Assembly: GCA_964466745.1 (NCBI GenBank)
Contig: CAYXOX010000060.1
Span: 1 to 15,875, forward strand
Direction of reading: 5' to 3'
Length of the DNA stretch: 15,875 nt
Origin: CAYXOX01 sp964466745
GTDB taxonomy: Bacteria > Pseudomonadota > Alphaproteobacteria > Rhodobacterales > Rhodobacteraceae
Shown: one piece after another, positions 13,823 through 15,875 of the stretch
Layout: each line of letters opens with the position of its first letter
Numbering within the stretch: position 1 is the first letter of the stretch
The notes under the pieces: model-generated
The model's database searches: none
Seen by the model: the letters and a program-made list of their open reading frames with translations, nothing else
Told to the model about the DNA's origin: nothing
Made by a program: the position numbers and the translations under genes

Positions 13823-15693
13823 CACGAGGCCCTCTTCAGCCCGAGGAACCGCGCCCGCGCCCGGGGATCGCTGTCGAAGAGGGCGGCGAGTTGCTCGGTC
13901 ATCGCGCCGCCCAGCTGTTCCGCATCGGTGATCGTGACAGCGCGATCGTAGTAGCGCGTCACGTCGTGGCCGATGCCGATGGCCAGCAATTCCACCTGCT
14001 TGCGGCGTTCGATCATCGCGATGACGTCGCGCAAGTGTTTCTCGAGGTAGTGCGCGGGGTTCACCGAGAGGGTGCTGTCGTCCACCGGCGCGCCGTCGGA
14101 GATGACCATGAGGATCTTCCGTGCCTCGGGCCTCGACGAGAGCCGGCGGTGCGCCCATTCGAGCGCTTCGCCGTCGATGTTCTCCTTCAGGAGGCCTTCC
14201 TTCATCATCAGGCCGAGATTGTCCCGGGTGCGTCGCCAGGGCGCGTCGGCCCGCTTGTAGACGATGTGGCGCAGATCGTTCAGCCGCCCCGGCGACATGG
14301 GCCGCCCCTCCGCCAGCCACATCTCGCGGCACTGGCCGCCCTTCCACGCCCGGGTGGTGAAGCCGAGGATCTCCACCTTGACCTGGCAGCGCTCCAGCGT
14401 CCGGGCAAGCACGTCTGCACAGATCGCGGCGATGGAGATCGGCCGCCCGCGCATCGAACCGGAATTGTCGAGCAGAAGCGTCACGCAGGTGTCGCGGAAC
14501 TCGGTGTCCTTCTCCATCTTGAAGCTGAGCGGGGTGGTTGGGTTTGCGACGACGCGGGCGAGCCGCCCGGCATCGAGCAGCCCCTCTTCGCGATCGAACT
14601 CCCAGGAGCGGCTCTGCTGTGCCTGGAGGCGGCGCTGGAGCTTGTTCGCCAGCCGGCTCACGGCGCCGCGCAGCGGCTCGAGCTGCTGGTCGAGATAGGC
14701 CCTCAGGCGTTCGAGCTCTTCGGGCTCCGCCAGATCCTCGGCCGCGATCTCCTCGTCGTGGCCGGTATGAAAGACGACGTAGCCCGGGTCCGCCTCGGAG
14801 GCGGGTGGCGGCGGCGGCGGCTCCATCGCGGCCTCGCCTTCGGGCAGGTCGCTTTCGTCACCAAGTTCGGCCTCGGCCATTTCGTCGAGGCTGACCTGCG
14901 CCTGGGCGGCATCCTGGCTGTCGTCCTGGCTCTGCTCGGGAGCGGCGTCGGCGCTTTCGCTCTGCTCGTCATCCTGCCCGGTGCTGTCCGGGTCGTCGTC
15001 CTCGGGCTCGTTCTGGGCGCTCTCCTCCTCGTCTTCGGAGCTGTCGTCGGGATCGTCGCCCAGCTGGTCGCCGTAGCCGAGATCGGAGATCACCCTGCGC
15101 GCAAGCCGAGCAAAGCCCGCCTGGTCGGCCAGGTTGGCGCTGAGGGTCTCCAGCGTCTCGCCGGCCTGCTCCTCGAGATATCCGCGCCAGAGCTCCATCA
15201 CGTTCGAGGCGCCCTCCGGCAGATCCCTGCCGGTGGCGAGGTGGCGCACGAGATAGCCCGCGGCGGTCGCCAGCGGCGCTTCGGCGGCATCCGTGATCTG
15301 GGCGTAGCCCCGGCGCAGGGCCTCGTTGGCGATCTTGGCATCGATGTTGCCCGCCGTTCCCGGCATGTAGCGTGCGCCGACCGCCTCGACGCGAGCGGTC
15401 TCCATCGCCTCGTAGAGATCGCGCGCCATCTGCCCGGGAGGCATGTAGCGCGCGTGGGTGCCGGCGTCGTGGAACCTGTGCCGCAGGGCGAAGGCGTCAG
15501 CCGTGCCCCGCGCGAGCAGCACCTCCTCGCGGGTCATGCGCCGGGTAACCTGCGGCAGGCGGATCGCATCGGCGCTCTGGCCGGGCGGATCGACGGAATA
15601 GGAGACTGCGAGGTCCGGATCGTCGGCCATCACCTTGGTGGCCTCCGCGAGCGCCTTCTTGAACGGGTCTGCGGGGTTTTCGGACGGCTTCAT
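13822..15693 (-). CDS. cobT: Aerobic cobaltochelatase subunit CobT
   Basis: Partner subunit of the ATP-dependent cobaltochelatase: CobS (AAA+ ATPase) and CobT form a ring complex that drives cobalt insertion into hydrogenobyrinate a,c-diamide by CobN, in aerobic vitamin B12 synthesis. It has 623 residues, normal for the family. The N-terminal region (1-210) is helical and family-typical (MTREEVLLARGTADAFALRHRFHD). A strongly acidic, Ser/Gln-rich linker covers about 211-300 and ends in a proline run. The C-terminal VWA domain (about 400-600) has a complete MIDAS motif D409-x-S411-x-S413 (DNSGSMRG), which in this family pairs with an integrin-I-like region of CobN. The start has GGAG 7 nt upstream. 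It is 52 nt after cobS, and its stop overlaps the peptidase ATG. This is not the nicotinate mononucleotide phosphoribosyltransferase also called CobT in enterics. Confidence 0.97.
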   Translation of the reverse strand: MKPSENPADPFKKALAEATKVMADDPDLAVSYSVDPPGQSADAIRLPQVTRRMTREEVLLARGTADAFALRHRFHDAGTHARYMPPGQMARDLYEAMETARVEAVGARYMPGTAGNIDAKIANEALRRGYAQITDAAEAPLATAAGYLVRHLATGRDLPEGASNVMELWRGYLEEQAGETLETLSANLADQAGFARLARRVISDLGYGDQLGDDPDDSSEDEEESAQNEPEDDDPDSTGQDDEQSESADAAPEQSQDDSQDAAQAQVSLDEMAEAELGDESDLPEGEAAMEPPPPPPASEADPGYVVFHTGHDEEIAAEDLAEPEELERLRAYLDQQLEPLRGAVSRLANKLQRRLQAQQSRSWEFDREEGLLDAGRLARVVANPTTPLSFKMEKDTEFRDTCVTLLLDNSGSMRGRPISIAAICADVLARTLERCQVKVEILGFTTRAWKGGQCREMWLAEGRPMSPGRLNDLRHIVYKRADAPWRRTRDNLGLMMKEGLLKENIDGEALEWAHRRLSSRPEARKILMVISDGAPVDDSTLSVNPAHYLEKHLRDVIAMIERRKQVELLAIGIGHDVTRYYDRAVTITDAEQLGGAMTEQLAALFDSDPRARARFLGLKRAS

Positions 15694-15745
15694 GCTCGCG
15701 CTCCGGGCGCTTCTGCCTTGCCTGCCTGCGGTTTGCGCGGCGCGC

Positions 15746-15875
15746 TCACCCGAGGCTCATGCTGACCGCGCTCTCCGGCAGTTCCTCGTCGAAGCAGCGC
15801 TGGTAGAATTCGGCCACCGTCTGCCGCTCCAGCTCGTCGCACTTGTTGAGGAACGACAGCCGGAACGCGTAGCCC
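15746..15875 (-). CDS. cobS: Aerobic cobaltochelatase subunit CobS, C-terminal end only
   Basis: Forty-two codons plus a stop are read leftward from the window edge. The translation starts GYAFRLSFLNKCDELERQ and continues VAEFYQRCFDEELPESAV to a short end, which is the C-terminus of CobS, the AAA+ ATPase of the cobaltochelatase. The Walker motifs lie outside the window. Position just before cobT on the same strand confirms the call. Confidence 0.92.
   Translation of the reverse strand, partial: GYAFRLSFLNKCDELERQTVAEFYQRCFDEELPESAVSMSLG

Noticed and set aside
13823..14347. A 175-residue N-terminal extension of the Xaa-Pro aminopeptidase
   Set aside because: It would lie entirely within cobT in another frame and is Arg/Gly/Ala-rich junk-like sequence. 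The family homology starts at the ATG at 13822, which overlaps the cobT stop.
13714..15765. A 683-codon open frame on the plus strand opposite cobT
   Set aside because: It is a shadow of cobT and the start of the peptidase gene. CobT has a complete VWA/MIDAS and family length, and the plus-strand translation shows no recognisable domain.
1..15875. Enrichment of GANTC sites as a sign of dense methylation control
   Set aside because: I noticed scattered sites (for example 2206, 2291, 2816, 4241, 4574, 6049, 6536), but a rough expectation from base composition is higher than what I saw. There is no visible clustering; only the two in intergenic leaders seem worth mention.
1..15875. Mobile elements, CRISPR arrays, toxin-antitoxin pairs, tRNA/rRNA genes, riboswitch before cobS/cobT
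   Set aside because: No transposase, integrase, repeat-spacer pattern or tRNA-like fold was seen. The cobS-cobT gap is only 52 nt, too short for a cobalamin riboswitch, and the region upstream of cobS is outside the window.

Overview
The window is a GC-rich stretch with the gene order and protein signatures of an alphaproteobacterium, most likely a Rhodobacterales/Rhodobacteraceae (Roseobacter-Rhodobacter type) chromosome. The evidence for this is the MurB variant with a Ser-Ser-Thr-Gly-Arg-Ala-Asp-Asp loop, the FtsZ C-terminal peptide ending IPAFLRRQAN, the order murB-ddl-ftsQ-ftsA-ftsZ-lpxC-bamD-recN, and the aerobic cobaltochelatase pair cobS-cobT. It looks like core chromosome. I see no insertion sequences, phage genes, CRISPR, tRNA or rRNA.

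Left part (1-5950, plus strand) is the distal end of the division and cell wall (dcw) cluster. It holds the 3' part of murB (UDP-MurNAc synthesis), ddl (D-Ala-D-Ala), ftsQ, ftsA and ftsZ. ddl and ftsQ overlap by 13 nt and ftsQ-ftsA are 7 nt apart, so these are tightly coupled. ftsZ is set off by a 184-nt AT-richer leader with a promoter-like sequence. A second promoter-like sequence with the same -10 hexamer lies inside the end of murB, where codon usage changes abruptly. A strong hairpin-plus-T terminator with a UACG tetraloop follows ftsZ.

Middle part (5951-9821, plus strand) is an envelope and repair block. lpxC (lipid A synthesis) probably starts at a GTG 48 nt inside the longest reading frame. 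bamD (outer-membrane protein assembly lipoprotein) and recN (SMC-like repair ATPase) follow.

Right part: a ClC-type anion channel/transporter (9904-11592, plus) is followed, convergently, by a minus-strand unit read from the right edge leftward: cobS (3' end only), cobT, a 599-residue Xaa-Pro aminopeptidase that overlaps cobT as TGATG, and a small DUF427 protein. CobS and CobT are the ATPase and VWA partner subunits that drive cobalt insertion by CobN in aerobic vitamin B12 synthesis. The peptidase and the DUF427 gene seem to be carried in the same transcript.

I did not find a novel multi-gene system. The most useful leads are the channel-like residue pattern of the ClC protein, the two promoter candidates in the dcw cluster, and the coupling of a peptidase to cobT. 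Motif alignments were made by eye from memory of the families.
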